Assembly (NCBI RefSeq): GCF_000686905.1
Contig: NZ_JMLW01000005.1
Coordinates: 86,087 to 150,086, forward strand
DNA: 64,000 nucleotides
Source of the DNA: Marinospirillum insulare DSM 21763
Lineage (GTDB): Bacteria > Pseudomonadota > Gammaproteobacteria > Pseudomonadales > Halomonadaceae
Reading direction: 5' to 3'
In this document: in pieces, positions 18,553 through 29,643 of the stretch
How the letters are laid out: the number at the start of each line of letters is the position of its first letter
How positions within the stretch are numbered: position 1 is the stretch's first letter
The notes under the pieces: model-generated
Databases searched by the model: none
The model's input: the letters and a program-made list of their open reading frames with translations, nothing else
What the model was told of the DNA's origin: nothing
Translations under genes and position numbers: made by a program

Positions 18553-18597
18553 AAACCTACCTGCTATCTATGCCATCAGCTGCAGGTAGGTAACTTT
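18553..18597. terminator. Bidirectional terminator between convergent genes
   Basis: ACCTACCTGC (18555-18564) and GCAGGTAGGT (18582-18591) form a perfect 10-bp stem. It lies between the ends of the YhcB-like and Nif3-like genes, with AACTTTT on the plus side and an A/T-rich flank on the other. It probably serves both transcripts. Confidence 0.65.
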
Positions 18598-18599
18598 TA

Positions 18600-19358
18600 C
18601 TAAACAGGGTTGGGTAGATCAATAAACTCGCATTCAACCTGCCACTGATTAGCTATCCACTCCCCTAAAGCTTTTACACCATAACGCTCCGTTGCATGGT
18701 GACCAGCTGCAAAGTAGTCAATACCCAGCTCTTGAGCCGCATGTAGGGTTTGCTCACTGACCTCGCCACTAATATAAGCATCAACTCCTAACTCTGCTGC
18801 TCGGTAAATACCCCCTTCTGCTGAACCGGTACACCAAGCCAAGGTTTTAATTTTTCGATCATGCCCGGCCAAATGTAGCGGTTGCTGACCAAGTTTAATG
18901 CTTAATTGCTCTGAAAAATCTTTAGCTGTTAAAGGCTGAGTCAATTCACCAACCAAACCTAAAGGCCAGCTAGGAGAATCCATCACACCTGTTACTGTCC
19001 AGTCCATCACCTCTGCCAACTGTTGATTATTACCTAATACAGGGTGAACATCTAAGGGTAGATGGTAAGCTATCAAACTAATATTATTGCGCATTAAAGC
19101 TGCTACTCGCCTACCTTTCATACCAACAAGTGGTTGCGCTTCACCCTTCCAAAAATAACCATGGTGAACTAACAAGGCATCAGCTTTACTTGCAATGGCT
19201 TTTTCTATAAGTGCTTGCGATGCCGTTACACCTGTTACAATTTTTCTTATTTGACTTTTCCCTTCAACTTGCAGGCCATTAGGGCAATAATCTTTAAAGT
19301 CCTCTACTTGTAGGTGCTTATCTAGGGATTCTACCAATTTACTTAATTCAATGGTCAT
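18600..19358 (-). CDS. Nif3-like dinuclear metal-centre protein (YbgI/DUF34 family)
   Basis: The 252-residue protein is full length for the Nif3/YbgI family. Metal-binding histidine motifs are visible: LLVHHGYFWKG at about 63-73, AYHLPLDVHP and GHHATERYGVKAL near the C-terminus. Members form hexameric toroids with two metal ions; some have been linked to GTP cyclohydrolase I-like chemistry or metal insertion, but the cellular role is unsettled. It is divergent from the protease gene and convergent with the YhcB-like gene. Confidence 0.92.
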   Translation of the reverse strand: MTIELSKLVESLDKHLQVEDFKDYCPNGLQVEGKSQIRKIVTGVTASQALIEKAIASKADALLVHHGYFWKGEAQPLVGMKGRRVAALMRNNISLIAYHLPLDVHPVLGNNQQLAEVMDWTVTGVMDSPSWPLGLVGELTQPLTAKDFSEQLSIKLGQQPLHLAGHDRKIKTLAWCTGSAEGGIYRAAELGVDAYISGEVSEQTLHAAQELGIDYFAAGHHATERYGVKALGEWIANQWQVECEFIDLPNPV

Positions 19359-19482
19359 ACTAATCTTTACCTCAGTTCTTACCCGTTGTTTTATTTGTTA
19401 CTGGCCCCAATTTCACTCAGCAAATCATTCATTAGTCAGGTAAAATTAGTCTACCTAAGCTTTGCTGGAGTTACTTCAATTC

Positions 19483-20640
19483 ATGAAATTTTTAAAGCCA
19501 CAACTTGTCTGGCCCTTAATTAGCGGTCTACTTTTTGCCGCTTTATTGCTACAAGCTTTTCCTAGCCTAACTGGTCAACCAGCAGCCAACCAAGCTTTGG
19601 CTGAAATTCATGCTAGCGAGCCACTGCTTGTTGCCCGCCAAGAAGGCCCAGTGTCTTATGCCTCTGCCGTGAGAATGGCTGCTCCAGCGGTAGTCAATAT
19701 CTATACTACCAAGCTAGTTGCGCAACAAACCAACCCGTTTATGAATGACCCTTTCTTTCGGCATTTTTTTGGACAAGAAAGTCAGCCTAGCCAAAAACGT
19801 ATGCAGTCTAGTCTAGGTTCAGGTGTTTTGGTCAGCAGTGAAGGTTATATTCTAACCAACCACCATGTAGTTAATAATGCCGATGAAATTCGTGTTGCTC
19901 TGCGTGATGGGCGTGAAACCTTTGCTCAAATCATAGGCAGTGATCCTGAATCTGATTTAGCCGTACTTAAAATTGAACTCGATAACCTACCCATGATTTC
20001 TCTTGCCTCTTCTGACACGCTAGAAGTCGGCGATGTAGTTTTAGCCATAGGCAACCCTTTCGGAGTTGGTCAAACAGTCACCCAAGGCATTATTAGCGCT
20101 TTAGGTCGCAATAGTTTAGGAATCAATACCTACGAAGATTTTATTCAAACCGATGCAGCCATTAACCCGGGTAACTCAGGTGGTGCACTCGTAAATCCCT
20201 ACGGCCAATTACTCGGTATTAATACGGCTATTTTTACCCGCTCGGGTGGCTCACAAGGCATAGGCTTTGCCATTCCTTCTAATCTTGCTAAACAAATTAT
20301 GTTGGATTTAATTAACGAAGGGTTTGTAGTGCGTGGTTGGATGGGTATTGAAGTGCAAGAACTAACCCCAGCTTTAGCTCAATCGCTACAGCTAGATGAT
20401 GCTCAGGGTATTCTAGTGGCAGGGTTATTGCGTGGCGGACCAGCAGATAAAGCTGGTTTAAAGCCTGGCGATGTTATTACCCAAATCAACAATAGAAAGG
20501 TAGAAGGCGCTAGAGCTGCCATTAACTACATAGCCGGACTAAGACCTAATACTCAAGTTATGTTTAACATTAGTCGTAAAGGTCGAGAGCAAGCTTTAAC
20601 TGCGACTATAGGCCAGCGTCCTACCAGCCCACAGCGCTAA
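19483..20640 (+). CDS. Membrane-anchored periplasmic serine protease, DegS/AlgW type
   Basis: The 385-residue protein has an N-terminal membrane anchor (about 7-28), a trypsin-like domain with H128 (TNHHVV), D158 (SDLAVLKI) and S232 in GNSGGAL, and a single C-terminal PDZ domain (ILVAGLLRGGPADKAGL). An anchor plus one PDZ fits DegS/AlgW, the site-1 protease that cleaves the RseA/MucA anti-sigma factor on envelope stress. DegP/MucD types have two PDZ domains and a cleaved signal peptide. Start: ATG at 19483 with GGAG at 19467-19470. No sigma-E locus is in the window. Confidence 0.9.
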   Translation: MKFLKPQLVWPLISGLLFAALLLQAFPSLTGQPAANQALAEIHASEPLLVARQEGPVSYASAVRMAAPAVVNIYTTKLVAQQTNPFMNDPFFRHFFGQESQPSQKRMQSSLGSGVLVSSEGYILTNHHVVNNADEIRVALRDGRETFAQIIGSDPESDLAVLKIELDNLPMISLASSDTLEVGDVVLAIGNPFGVGQTVTQGIISALGRNSLGINTYEDFIQTDAAINPGNSGGALVNPYGQLLGINTAIFTRSGGSQGIGFAIPSNLAKQIMLDLINEGFVVRGWMGIEVQELTPALAQSLQLDDAQGILVAGLLRGGPADKAGLKPGDVITQINNRKVEGARAAINYIAGLRPNTQVMFNISRKGREQALTATIGQRPTSPQR

Positions 20641-20651
20641 AAAGAAAGTTA

Positions 20652-21965
20652 TCAATCTTTGATACGGTAACGTGCAGAGCGAGCATGAGCAGTAAGGGAT
20701 TCACCCTCAGCTAGCTCACTGGCTACCTTGCCCAAAGTGCTAGCACCCTCTGGTGAGCAGTAAATTAGTGAGGAACGTTTTTGGAAGTCATACACCCCTA
20801 AAGGTGAAGAAAACCTTGCTGTACCCGAAGTAGGCAAAACATGGTTAGGGCCGGCACAATAATCACCTATCGCTTCAGCAGTGTAACGCCCCATAAAGAT
20901 TGCACCAGCATGGCGTATATTAGGTAACCAAGCATCCGGATCTTCTACCGACAGCTCTAAATGCTCTGGTGCTATACGGTTAATCAACTCAATGGCTTGC
21001 TCTTGATTTTCAACCTGAATTAAAGCACCACGATTTTGTAACGACGTTTTAATAATTGCTTCACGTTCCATGGTGGGCAATAGCTTGTTAATGCTTTGCT
21101 CAACTTTATCTAACCAGTCTGCATCCCAGCTAATAAGAATAGACTGAGCATCTTCATCGTGTTCCGCTTGTGAAAACAAATCCATCGCTATCCAGTCTGG
21201 ATCAGTTTTACCATCACCAACCACTAAGATTTCTGATGGGCCAGCAATCATATCGATACCCACCTTCCCAAACACTTCTCGCTTGGCTGTAGCCACATAG
21301 ATATTGCCTGGACCCACTATTTTATCTACCGCTGGCACACTTTCTGTACCATAAGCTAAGGCTGCAACAGCCTGCGCACCACCCAAGGCAAACACCCTAG
21401 TAGCGCCAGCTAGATAAGCTGCACCCAATACCAAGGGGTTTAATTCGCCCCTAGGTGCAGGTGCAACCATAATAATGTCTTTAACACCGGCAACCTTAGC
21501 GGGTAAAACATTCATTAAAACAGAGGAAGGGTAGGCTGCTTTACCACCAGGCACATAAACACCCACTCTATCTAAAGGCATCACCTGCTGCCCTAACAAG
21601 GTGCCATCTTCTTCAGTGTAATTCCACGATGGCTGTATTTGGTGCTCGTGATAGCCGGTCACTCGCTTAGCAGCCACTTCTAATGCTTCACGTCTTTTAG
21701 TCGGTAAACTTTCAAAAGCTGCCTTTAATTGCTGCTGAGAAATTTCTAGTTGTGAAAACTCAGTGGCTGGATGCTGGTCAAATTGTTGGGTAAAGGCTAA
21801 AACAGCTGCATCACCTTGTTGGCGAACATCTGCAATAATTTTATCTACCTGCTTTTGCACCTCAGCATTAGATACACCTTCCCAGGCTAATAGATGGTCT
21901 AGGTGAGTAGAAAAATCTGCACTGGATGCTTTTAATCTTCTTACAGCAAAGGGTGTCGAGGGCAT
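20652..21965 (-). CDS. hisD: Histidinol dehydrogenase HisD
   Basis: HisD does the last two steps of histidine synthesis, oxidising histidinol to histidine with NAD+ and a zinc ion. Visible are [31 protein letters not shown], the zinc/catalytic region [23 protein letters not shown] and GPNHVLPT. I take the ATG at 21965 (437 residues); a longer frame from a TTG at 22019 would run into hisG. It follows hisG by 25 bp and converges on the protease gene. The hisC that often follows in relatives is absent here. Confidence 0.96.
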   Translation of the reverse strand: MPSTPFAVRRLKASSADFSTHLDHLLAWEGVSNAEVQKQVDKIIADVRQQGDAAVLAFTQQFDQHPATEFSQLEISQQQLKAAFESLPTKRREALEVAAKRVTGYHEHQIQPSWNYTEEDGTLLGQQVMPLDRVGVYVPGGKAAYPSSVLMNVLPAKVAGVKDIIMVAPAPRGELNPLVLGAAYLAGATRVFALGGAQAVAALAYGTESVPAVDKIVGPGNIYVATAKREVFGKVGIDMIAGPSEILVVGDGKTDPDWIAMDLFSQAEHDEDAQSILISWDADWLDKVEQSINKLLPTMEREAIIKTSLQNRGALIQVENQEQAIELINRIAPEHLELSVEDPDAWLPNIRHAGAIFMGRYTAEAIGDYCAGPNHVLPTSGTARFSSPLGVYDFQKRSSLIYCSPEGASTLGKVASELAEGESLTAHARSARYRIKD

Positions 21966-21990
21966 TTTTGTTTCCAAAACAGCAAATGAA

Positions 21991-22641
21991 TTAACTAGAA
22001 GTTGTTGAGCGTTTTTCAACTGCCAAGCGTAGGCGGTCTAAGAGTGGCTGTATTAACTGATACTTCATTTTCATTGATGCACGGTTAACAACTAGGCGTG
22101 AAGAAATATCAGCAATAAATTCACGCGGCTCTAAACCATTAGCTTTTAGGGTATTACCCGTATCAACAATATCAACGATTTCATCAGCTAACCCCATAAT
22201 GGGTGCTAACTCCATACCACCGTAGAGCTTGATTAAATCAACTTGAATGCCTTGTTCGGCATACCAGCGCTTAGCCGTATTCACAAATTTGGTGGCAACT
22301 CGGCGACGACCTTCAGGTTGCTTAGCGCCAACAAGCGCTGCAGTCATTAGTTTGCAGCTGGCAATTTTTAAATCTAATGGCTCATACATACCACTACCGC
22401 CATGCTCTATTAACACATCTTTACCTGAGACACCTAAGTCTGCAGCACCTAGCTCAACATAGGTAGGTACATCGGCAGCGCGTATAATCAGTAAACGCAC
22501 CCCAGGTAAATTAGTGTCAAAAATAAGCTTACGACTTTTACTAATATCTTCTGCTGGCTCTATGCCTGCATCTGCTAAAAGTGGCAGGGTATCATCTAGA
22601 ATTCGCCCTTTTGAAAGGGCTAGCGTTAGACTTAATGGCAT
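21991..22641 (-). CDS. hisG: ATP phosphoribosyltransferase, short-form HisG
   Basis: HisG starts histidine synthesis by joining ATP and PRPP. From the ATG at 22641 (GAGA just upstream) the protein has 216 residues, the short form lacking the C-terminal regulatory domain. It shows [16 protein letters not shown], the [19 protein letters not shown] stretch and the PRPP loop [15 protein letters not shown]. Short HisG needs the regulatory partner HisZ, which is not in this window. It sits between murA (22 bp) and hisD (25 bp). Confidence 0.95.
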   Translation of the reverse strand: MPLSLTLALSKGRILDDTLPLLADAGIEPAEDISKSRKLIFDTNLPGVRLLIIRAADVPTYVELGAADLGVSGKDVLIEHGGSGMYEPLDLKIASCKLMTAALVGAKQPEGRRRVATKFVNTAKRWYAEQGIQVDLIKLYGGMELAPIMGLADEIVDIVDTGNTLKANGLEPREFIADISSRLVVNRASMKMKYQLIQPLLDRLRLAVEKRSTTSS

Positions 22642-22663
22642 TATTTCTCTCGTTAATCTTTTA

Positions 22664-23941
<1,278 letters not shown>

Positions 23942-24202
23942 TTAAAATGCCTGTAAATCTTTAACTTTTGCCCATTGTTCTGGGGTGTAGGTTTTTAATG
24001 CCATAGCATGCAGCTTGTCTGTTGCAAACTCTTCACTCAGTGCAGAAAAAACTAGCTGCTGCTTTTTAACAGGACTAGGTAAGCTAGCAAACACCTCACC
24101 TATAGCCACTACTTCAAAATGCCGCCCATCATCACCCTTAACAATAAATTCACACTCTGGGATACGGCTCTCTAACAATTCTTTCAAGGTCTGGGCTTGC
24201 AT
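23942..24202 (-). CDS. ibaG: BolA family protein IbaG/YrbA
   Basis: An 86-residue BolA-like protein with the class II KH-like fold. It has the conserved core of the family (DGRHFEVVAIGEVFASLPSP then KKQQLVFSALSEEFATDKLH), with the invariant C-terminal histidine in KLHAMALKTYTPEQW. BolA proteins pair with monothiol glutaredoxins to handle [2Fe-2S] clusters. The position between mlaB and murA is the standard IbaG location. Confidence 0.9.
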   Translation of the reverse strand: MQAQTLKELLESRIPECEFIVKGDDGRHFEVVAIGEVFASLPSPVKKQQLVFSALSEEFATDKLHAMALKTYTPEQWAKVKDLQAF

Positions 24203-24272
24203 GATTACTCCTTATTAAATAAACAGCAGCTGCTTAAATACTTTATAGCTAAATTCTTAGGCATAATAACTG

Positions 24273-24297
24273 AAAAGGTACCTCTTGGGCACCTTAG
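24273..24297 (-). terminator. Hairpin after mlaB (weak terminator or attenuator)
   Basis: On the minus strand AAGGTGCC, loop CAAGA and GGTACCTT form an 8-bp stem with one G-U pair that overlaps the mlaB stop. The following T-tract is poor (TTCAGTTATT), so it may only attenuate read-through from mla into ibaG-murA or protect the mRNA end. Confidence 0.45.
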
Positions 24298-24602
24298 CTA
24301 GGTTCTTTAGTGTTAAAGACTAGAGGTAAGAGGTTCTCTAAATGGCTTAATTCAGCAATTTTTTGTAACTCAAAGGATGCATCTACCAAGCTAAGCTGAG
24401 CACCTAAACTTAAGCAGCGACGCTGCCAAGCCAGCAAAACTAGAAGTAAAGCCGAGCCCCCTCTAGCTTCCTTTAAAGATACCTGTACTTTTTTTGTATG
24501 GGCTTGTATTTTTAATGCTTCAGCTAGCTTTTCGGCAGTAGCAAATTCTACCCGACCTGTTAAAGACCAGTTATTCAAGCTTAGCTCCTGCAACCTAGTC
24601 AT
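24294..24602 (-). CDS. mlaB: STAS-domain protein MlaB
   Basis: A 102-residue STAS-domain protein with the pattern SLKEARGGSALLLVLLAWQRRC, where the family has its conserved serine/glycine turn. MlaB binds MlaF and stabilises the MlaFEDB phospholipid transporter. Its ATG overlaps the mlaC stop by one base. Sequence conservation of the family is low; the operon position decides the call. Confidence 0.85.
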   Translation of the reverse strand: MTRLQELSLNNWSLTGRVEFATAEKLAEALKIQAHTKKVQVSLKEARGGSALLLVLLAWQRRCLSLGAQLSLVDASFELQKIAELSHLENLLPLVFNTKEPS

Positions 24603-25240
24603 TACTCAACCTCACCTTTCTTAAGTTCTCCTAAGGTTTGTTCTGGCGACCAGTTAGCAATAACTGCATCAAAATCTCGATTCTTTTCACGCATAGCACG
24701 ATCAAACTGGCTATTGAAAGTTAAACCAAGGTTTACCCCGTTAACTATTAGGTTAATGATCTTCCATTCGTCAGCGTGTAAACGTAGCGTAAAAATAATC
24801 GGAATACGCTCTCCACCTTTGGCGACAACGTCTAAAGCAATATTATCTTGGTCTTCATAGCGTGTTTCACCCTCTTTTATTTGCAAGTCAAATTCTTGGT
24901 AATCAAAGTTCATCAAACCCTGACCAAAAGTTTTAACAAGCGTCTCTTGAAAGGTGGCTGCAAAGTCTGTCCGTTGCTGAGGTGTGGCAGCACGAAAATA
25001 ACGTCCACCCATGACTCGCGCACTGATATAGCGAAAATTAACATAGGGTTGCAGCACTCTATCTAGGTCAACATAAAGCTGGTTAGGCTGCTGATCATAA
25101 ACAGTTTTATTTGCTTCAAATACTTCGGTTAAATCTGCAATACCTCGCTCTACCACCTGTTTAGATGACAGAGCTTCATTAGCGCCTGCTTGATTAGCTA
25201 TTAACCCCAACAATAGTAAGCTGGTATAAAAAAACCTCAT
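24602..25240 (-). CDS. mlaC: Periplasmic phospholipid-binding protein MlaC
   Basis: The 212-residue precursor begins with a Sec signal peptide (MRFFYTSLLLLGLIANQAGA) and continues with the Ttg2D/MlaC fold: VNFRYISARVMGGRYFRAAT, ALDVVAKGGERIPIIFTLRL and the IINLIVNGVNLGLTFNSQF stretch near the end. MlaC ferries phospholipid across the periplasm between MlaA-OmpC and MlaFEDB. It follows mlaD by 9 bp. Confidence 0.94.
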   Translation of the reverse strand: MRFFYTSLLLLGLIANQAGANEALSSKQVVERGIADLTEVFEANKTVYDQQPNQLYVDLDRVLQPYVNFRYISARVMGGRYFRAATPQQRTDFAATFQETLVKTFGQGLMNFDYQEFDLQIKEGETRYEDQDNIALDVVAKGGERIPIIFTLRLHADEWKIINLIVNGVNLGLTFNSQFDRAMREKNRDFDAVIANWSPEQTLGELKKGEVE

Positions 25241-25249
25241 AACTTTTAC

Positions 25250-25714
25250 TTAGTCTCTAGTTGAATTAGAAATGAACTGGTTGACCAATTGTTCTAAGAT
25301 GAGTGCAGACTGAGTGTCTTTCAAGGTGTCGCCTTGGGCTAACCAAGCCTCATCTATACCTGGCGTTAAACTAATGTAATTATCACCTAGTAAACCCGAC
25401 GTTTGAATGGCTGCCGCTGTATCCTTACTTAACTTATTCACCAAACTATCCTCTAACTGCATAGTCACACAAGCTTCAAACCACTGGTGATCTAAGTTAA
25501 TAGCAGCCACTCGCCCAACAGTTACACCTGCCAAGGTAACCCTTGATCTAGGCTTCAACCCGCCAATATCACCAAAACATGCCTGAACCTCAAAACCATT
25601 TCGCTCAGAAGTTTGCGCTAAGCCGCTCACCTTAAAAGCTAAAAACAATAAAGCTGCTAGACCTAAGAGCATAAACGCCCCTACAGAAACCTCTATCCAG
25701 CGTTGATTACGCAT
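25250..25714 (-). CDS. mlaD: MCE-domain protein MlaD
   Basis: The 154-residue protein has one N-terminal membrane helix (about 9-29) and a single MCE domain (ACFGDIGGLKPRSRVTLAGV, ...TSGLLGDNYISLTPG), with a hydrophobic C-terminal helix (LILEQLVNQFI). MlaD hexamers form the periplasmic channel of the Mla ABC transporter. Length and order mlaF-E-D-C-B are normal. Confidence 0.95.
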   Translation of the reverse strand: MRNQRWIEVSVGAFMLLGLAALLFLAFKVSGLAQTSERNGFEVQACFGDIGGLKPRSRVTLAGVTVGRVAAINLDHQWFEACVTMQLEDSLVNKLSKDTAAAIQTSGLLGDNYISLTPGIDEAWLAQGDTLKDTQSALILEQLVNQFISNSTRD

Positions 25715-25730
25715 TTTTTAATCCACCCAC

Positions 25731-26513
25731 TTATAAGTTACTAAACATCAATGCAGTTAGAACAAAATCTAGCCCCAATACAGCTAAAGACGAATAAACG
25801 ACAGTTCGCGTTGTAGCAAGACTGATACCTTCAGAAGTTGGTACTAAATCATAACCTTGAAATACGGCTATCCAGGTTACTACCAGTGCAAAAACCAAAC
25901 TTTTAATTACACCATTAAGCACATCTGCCTGAAAAGAAACCGATGACTGCATATTGCTCCAAAATGCACCTTCATCAACACCTAGCCAGTCAACCCCTAC
26001 CAGCCAACCTCCCCAAACCCCTACAAAGGTAAAAATAATGGTTAGGATGGGTAGAGCTACAAAACCTGCCAACAACCTAGGAGCAATAATGCGCCTTAAA
26101 GGGTCTACACCTATCATTTCTAGGCTTGCTAGTTGCTCTGTCGCTTTCATCAACCCTATTTCGGCCGTGAGTGCAGATCCAGCACGACCAGCAAATAACA
26201 AGGCAGCTACAACAGGGGCTAACTCACGCGTTAAACTTAGCGCCACCATTTGCCCTAAAGCTTGCTCAGCACCAAAATCAACTAAAATTGTATAGCCCTG
26301 TAAAGCGAGCACCATGCCAATAAACAAGCCCGCCACTAATATAATAATTAACGATAAAACACCCACTGAATAAATTTGCCGTAACCAGAGGGTAAAAGCT
26401 TCGCTTGTTTTGGGTAACCCAGCTAAAGACTGAAAGATAAACACACCAGAGCGCCCAAAAGCGCTCGTCAAATTCAAACCATAACGCCCTAGGCTAGCAA
26501 GCCAATCAAGCAT
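25731..26513 (-). CDS. mlaE: Phospholipid ABC transporter permease MlaE
   Basis: The 260-residue permease of the MlaFEDB complex has about six hydrophobic segments and the family's conserved stretches [20 protein letters not shown] and [21 protein letters not shown] place the start at the ATG at 26513, which has GAGGAA 6-7 bases upstream and overlaps the end of mlaF by 8 bp; a longer frame back to 26615 would lie entirely inside mlaF. Confidence 0.95.
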   Translation of the reverse strand: MLDWLASLGRYGLNLTSAFGRSGVFIFQSLAGLPKTSEAFTLWLRQIYSVGVLSLIIILVAGLFIGMVLALQGYTILVDFGAEQALGQMVALSLTRELAPVVAALLFAGRAGSALTAEIGLMKATEQLASLEMIGVDPLRRIIAPRLLAGFVALPILTIIFTFVGVWGGWLVGVDWLGVDEGAFWSNMQSSVSFQADVLNGVIKSLVFALVVTWIAVFQGYDLVPTSEGISLATTRTVVYSSLAVLGLDFVLTALMFSNL

Positions 26514-27321
26514 AACTAGATTCCTCTTGAGCAAATAAATCATCAGCAAAGCTAACCGCAGGGTAATTGAAAGCAACCGGACCATCAGCAAGCCCGCCAA
26601 TAAACTGACGCACATCAGCCTGTAAAGATGCTTCTAATTCTGCTGGCGTGCCTTCTGCAATTACCCTACCCTCAGCCAAAATATAGGCATAGTCTGCAAT
26701 AGAAAAAGTTTCTGCCAAGTCATGTGAAACAATAATTGAGGTTAACCCCAAAGCTTTATTCAAGCGTTGAACTAGCTGGACTAATACGCCCATAGAAATA
26801 GGATCTTGGCCAGCAAAAGGTTCATCATACATGAGAAGCTCAGGGTCTAAAGCCACAGCTCTAGCTAAGGCAACACGCCTCGCCATACCACCCGATAGCT
26901 CGGCAGGCATTAAGTCTCTTGCGCCACGCAAGCCAACAGCTTCAAGCTTAATAAGCACTAAATCTTTTATCATGCTGGCAGGCAAGTTAGTATGCACACG
27001 CAGAGGAAAGGCGACATTATCGAAGACTGACATATCAGTAAACAAGGCACCCGACTGAAACAGCACACCCATACGGCTACGCAATTCAAATAAACTTTTA
27101 CGCCCCAAACCTGCCAATGGTTGCCCAAAAACTTCTATAGAACCTTTCGACGGCTGTAGCTGTCCACCTAAAAGGTGCAAGAGGGTTGTTTTACCTGTTC
27201 CGCTAGGCCCTAAAATTGCGGTTATTTTGCCTTTACGCAAAGTTAAGTTAACACCAGAAAAAATGGCTTTGTCACCACGACTAAAATGTAAATCTTTAAC
27301 TTTAACCAATTCATCTTGCAT
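26506..27321 (-). CDS. mlaF: Phospholipid ABC transporter ATP-binding protein MlaF
   Basis: The 271-residue ATPase has Walker [12 protein letters not shown] at about 37-47, the Q-loop LFQSGALF, signature motif [14 protein letters not shown] and Walker [14 protein letters not shown], then the H-loop SHDLAE. It powers phospholipid movement for outer-membrane asymmetry. First gene of mlaFEDCB, divergent from kdsD. Confidence 0.95.
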   Translation of the reverse strand: MQDELVKVKDLHFSRGDKAIFSGVNLTLRKGKITAILGPSGTGKTTLLHLLGGQLQPSKGSIEVFGQPLAGLGRKSLFELRSRMGVLFQSGALFTDMSVFDNVAFPLRVHTNLPASMIKDLVLIKLEAVGLRGARDLMPAELSGGMARRVALARAVALDPELLMYDEPFAGQDPISMGVLVQLVQRLNKALGLTSIIVSHDLAETFSIADYAYILAEGRVIAEGTPAELEASLQADVRQFIGGLADGPVAFNYPAVSFADDLFAQEESSYA

Positions 27322-27365
27322 TAAACTCTCCAGCCAGAAGTCATAGAAGAAAGCGTCAAAAAAGC

Positions 27366-27412
27366 TATAATGCTAAAGCTAGCTACTCTTGCTCACCAAT
27401 AATTGCTCACCA
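27366..27412 (+). promoter_or_regulatory. Candidate kdsD promoter with a 10-bp direct repeat in the leader
   Basis: A perfect TATAAT at 27366-27371 lies 71 bp before the kdsD ATG; no good -35 is visible at the standard distance. Downstream of it TTGCTCACCA occurs twice (27389-27398 and 27403-27412), the starts 14 bp apart. The repeat lies between the divergent mlaF and kdsD genes and could be a regulator site; its role is unknown. Confidence 0.35.
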
Positions 27413-27441
27413 GTAAAACACTCAGGGATACCCAGTTAGTT

Positions 27442-28413
27442 ATGACCACTACCGATTACCTTGCTTCAGCCCGTCGTACACTCAACTTAGAAATAGAAGC
27501 CCTACAAGAAGTTTTATTCAATTTAGATCAAAACTTTATTGCAGCCTGCGAACTTATCTTAGCCTGCAAAGGGCGCATTATTGTTAGCGGCATGGGTAAA
27601 TCAGGCCATATCGGTCATAAAATTGCCGCCACCCTCGCCAGCACAGGAACACCCGCATTTTTTATGCATCCAGGCGAAGCTAGCCATGGTGACTTAGGTA
27701 TGGTTACCCGCAGTGATCTGGTTTTAGCCTTATCTAACTCAGGCGAAACCCATGAAGTCACCTCTTTACTACCACTCTTAAAACGCTTAGGCATCCCCAT
27801 TATTGGACTAACCGGAGCGCCGCATTCTACCCTAGCACAAGAAGCTAATATACACCTTAACGCCTCTATCAGCCGAGAAGCCTGCCCACTTAACCTTGCA
27901 CCCACTTCAAGTACAACAGCAGCGCTTGTACTAGGTGACGCCCTAGCAATAGCACTACTAGAAGCTAGAGGGTTTGGGCCAGATGACTTTGCTCTTTCCC
28001 ACCCGGGCGGCAGCTTAGGTCGTAAACTCCTTTTACGTGTAAGCGATATTATGCATACAGAGGAAGCGCTACCTAAAATATTAGTGACCGCCAGCCTAAG
28101 AGAAGCCCTGCTAGAAATGACCCAAAAGGGTTTAGGTTTTACCTGCGTAGTCGACGAACAGCAAAATCTGCTAGGTGTTTATACAGATGGCGACTTACGC
28201 CGCACCCTAGATAAAAACTTGGATTTGCGTGATATACAAGTGGCCGACGTTATGACAAAAAGTAGCAAATCTATTCAGGCAGACTTACTAGCTGCTGAAG
28301 CCGTTTTATTAATGGAGGAAAACAAAATTAGCGCCCTACCTGTTATGGACAAAAACCAACGCCTGGTTGGTGCTTTAAACATGCATGACTTACTTAAAGC
28401 TGGGGTGATTTAA
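27442..28413 (+). CDS. kdsD: Arabinose-5-phosphate isomerase KdsD
   Basis: KdsD turns ribulose-5-phosphate into arabinose-5-phosphate, the first step to Kdo for LPS. The 323-residue protein has an N-terminal SIS domain (SGMGKSGHIGHKIAATLAS, FFMHPGEASHGDLGM) and two CBS domains (from about LRVSDIMHTEEALP onward), the KpsF/GutQ/KdsD layout. I use the ATG at 27442; a TTG at 27403 falls within the leader repeat. It is followed by kdsC and the lpt genes, which favours KdsD. Confidence 0.94.
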   Translation: MTTTDYLASARRTLNLEIEALQEVLFNLDQNFIAACELILACKGRIIVSGMGKSGHIGHKIAATLASTGTPAFFMHPGEASHGDLGMVTRSDLVLALSNSGETHEVTSLLPLLKRLGIPIIGLTGAPHSTLAQEANIHLNASISREACPLNLAPTSSTTAALVLGDALAIALLEARGFGPDDFALSHPGGSLGRKLLLRVSDIMHTEEALPKILVTASLREALLEMTQKGLGFTCVVDEQQNLLGVYTDGDLRRTLDKNLDLRDIQVADVMTKSSKSIQADLLAAEAVLLMEENKISALPVMDKNQRLVGALNMHDLLKAGVI

Positions 28414-28487
28414 TTTTGAACTTATCTGCTATAGTAACCGCCCAAGTCATAAGCAGTTATTTTTATACCCCTTGTAAATGAGCCACC

Positions 28488-29039
28488 ATGGATATCACAG
28501 AGAATTTATTAGACAAACTTCGCCCCATTCGCTTAATGGTTTTAGATGTAGACGGTGTACTCACCGATGGCAGCTTATTTTTTCATGCCAATGGCGGACA
28601 AGAAAGCAAAGCATTTAACACCCAAGATGGCCAAGGCATTAAGCTACTTCAAGCCAGTGGTGTAAAAATGGCCATAATAACTGGACGGGTATCCAAAGTT
28701 GTTAGCCTACGCGCAGAAGCTTTAAGCATAGAGCACACTCTTCTAGGGCGCGAAGACAAAATTACCGCCTTAAGTGAAATAGTTAACGAGCTTAACTTAG
28801 ACTGGTCTCAAGTCGGTTACTGTGGTGACGACCTACCCGACCTAGCTGCCATCCGTAAAGCTGGCTTTGGCGCCAGCGTTGCCAATGCTCCCAGCTATAT
28901 TCAACAATACAGTGATTACACCACTCAGCGTGAAGGTGGCAAGGGTGCAGTGAGAGAAATCACTGATTTAATAATGCAGGCTCAAGGAACTTGGCAAGCC
29001 TGTATAGATCACTACCTCTACAATCTGCGCGCTCATTAA
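28488..29039 (+). CDS. kdsC: 3-deoxy-D-manno-octulosonate 8-phosphate phosphatase KdsC
   Basis: A HAD-family phosphatase without a cap domain, releasing Kdo from Kdo-8-phosphate. The nucleophile motif LDVDGVLTDG, the MAIITGR motif II and the GYCGDDLPDLAAI motif with KGAVREITDLI are intact. 183 residues is typical. It lies between kdsD and lptC, the standard LPS-supply operon. Confidence 0.95.
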   Translation: MDITENLLDKLRPIRLMVLDVDGVLTDGSLFFHANGGQESKAFNTQDGQGIKLLQASGVKMAIITGRVSKVVSLRAEALSIEHTLLGREDKITALSEIVNELNLDWSQVGYCGDDLPDLAAIRKAGFGASVANAPSYIQQYSDYTTQREGGKGAVREITDLIMQAQGTWQACIDHYLYNLRAH

Positions 29040-29046
29040 CTAGCCC

Positions 29047-29643
29047 ATGCGTAGTTTTCCATCACTAGGAAAAATAGGTGCTTTACTGGCACTTATTGCA
29101 CTAGGTATTTTAGTGGTCGGCATTCAAGACTTAAGCCTAAAGCCACCCAGAGCCAGCTTACCTCAGCAGCATGGCGAGCCAGACTATTACATTGAAAACG
29201 CACGCCTAACCCGTTTTGATGCTGAAGGTAAACGTTTGCAAATTCTTAACTCTGTTGAAGCGACCCACTACCCTGAAAAAGACCTAACTCAGTTCGACAG
29301 CCCGCTTATGTATCATTACAGCGAAGATGGGCAAGTATGGCGTGTGGTTGCAGAGCGGGCTGAAAACCTAAATAAAAATGATATTTACCTTGAAGACAAG
29401 GTCATTATCACGCCACTCAACCCAGATTCAGCCTACCTACCCGAGTTTTTTACAGACCGCTTATGGGTAGACAATCAAACCAACTTTGCTCACACAGAAG
29501 ATCCTGTTAGCTTTATAAGCCCTAGTGGAAAAACTACCGGAAAAGGGTTTCAGCTCAACCTAGACACAGGGCTAGCAGAAATTCTTCAAAAAACCCAAGG
29601 CAGCTACCTACCTGCACCAGCCAACCAAGGTACTGAACTATGA
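29047..29643 (+). CDS. lptC: LPS export protein LptC
   Basis: A 198-residue bitopic inner-membrane protein with a single N-terminal membrane helix (about 9-27) and a periplasmic beta-jellyroll (YYIENARLTRFDAEGKR, LYMYHYSEDG-like strands). LptC receives LPS from LptBFG and passes it to LptA. It overlaps lptA by 4 bp (ATGA) and follows kdsC by 7 bp. Confidence 0.93.
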   Translation: MRSFPSLGKIGALLALIALGILVVGIQDLSLKPPRASLPQQHGEPDYYIENARLTRFDAEGKRLQILNSVEATHYPEKDLTQFDSPLMYHYSEDGQVWRVVAERAENLNKNDIYLEDKVIITPLNPDSAYLPEFFTDRLWVDNQTNFAHTEDPVSFISPSGKTTGKGFQLNLDTGLAEILQKTQGSYLPAPANQGTEL

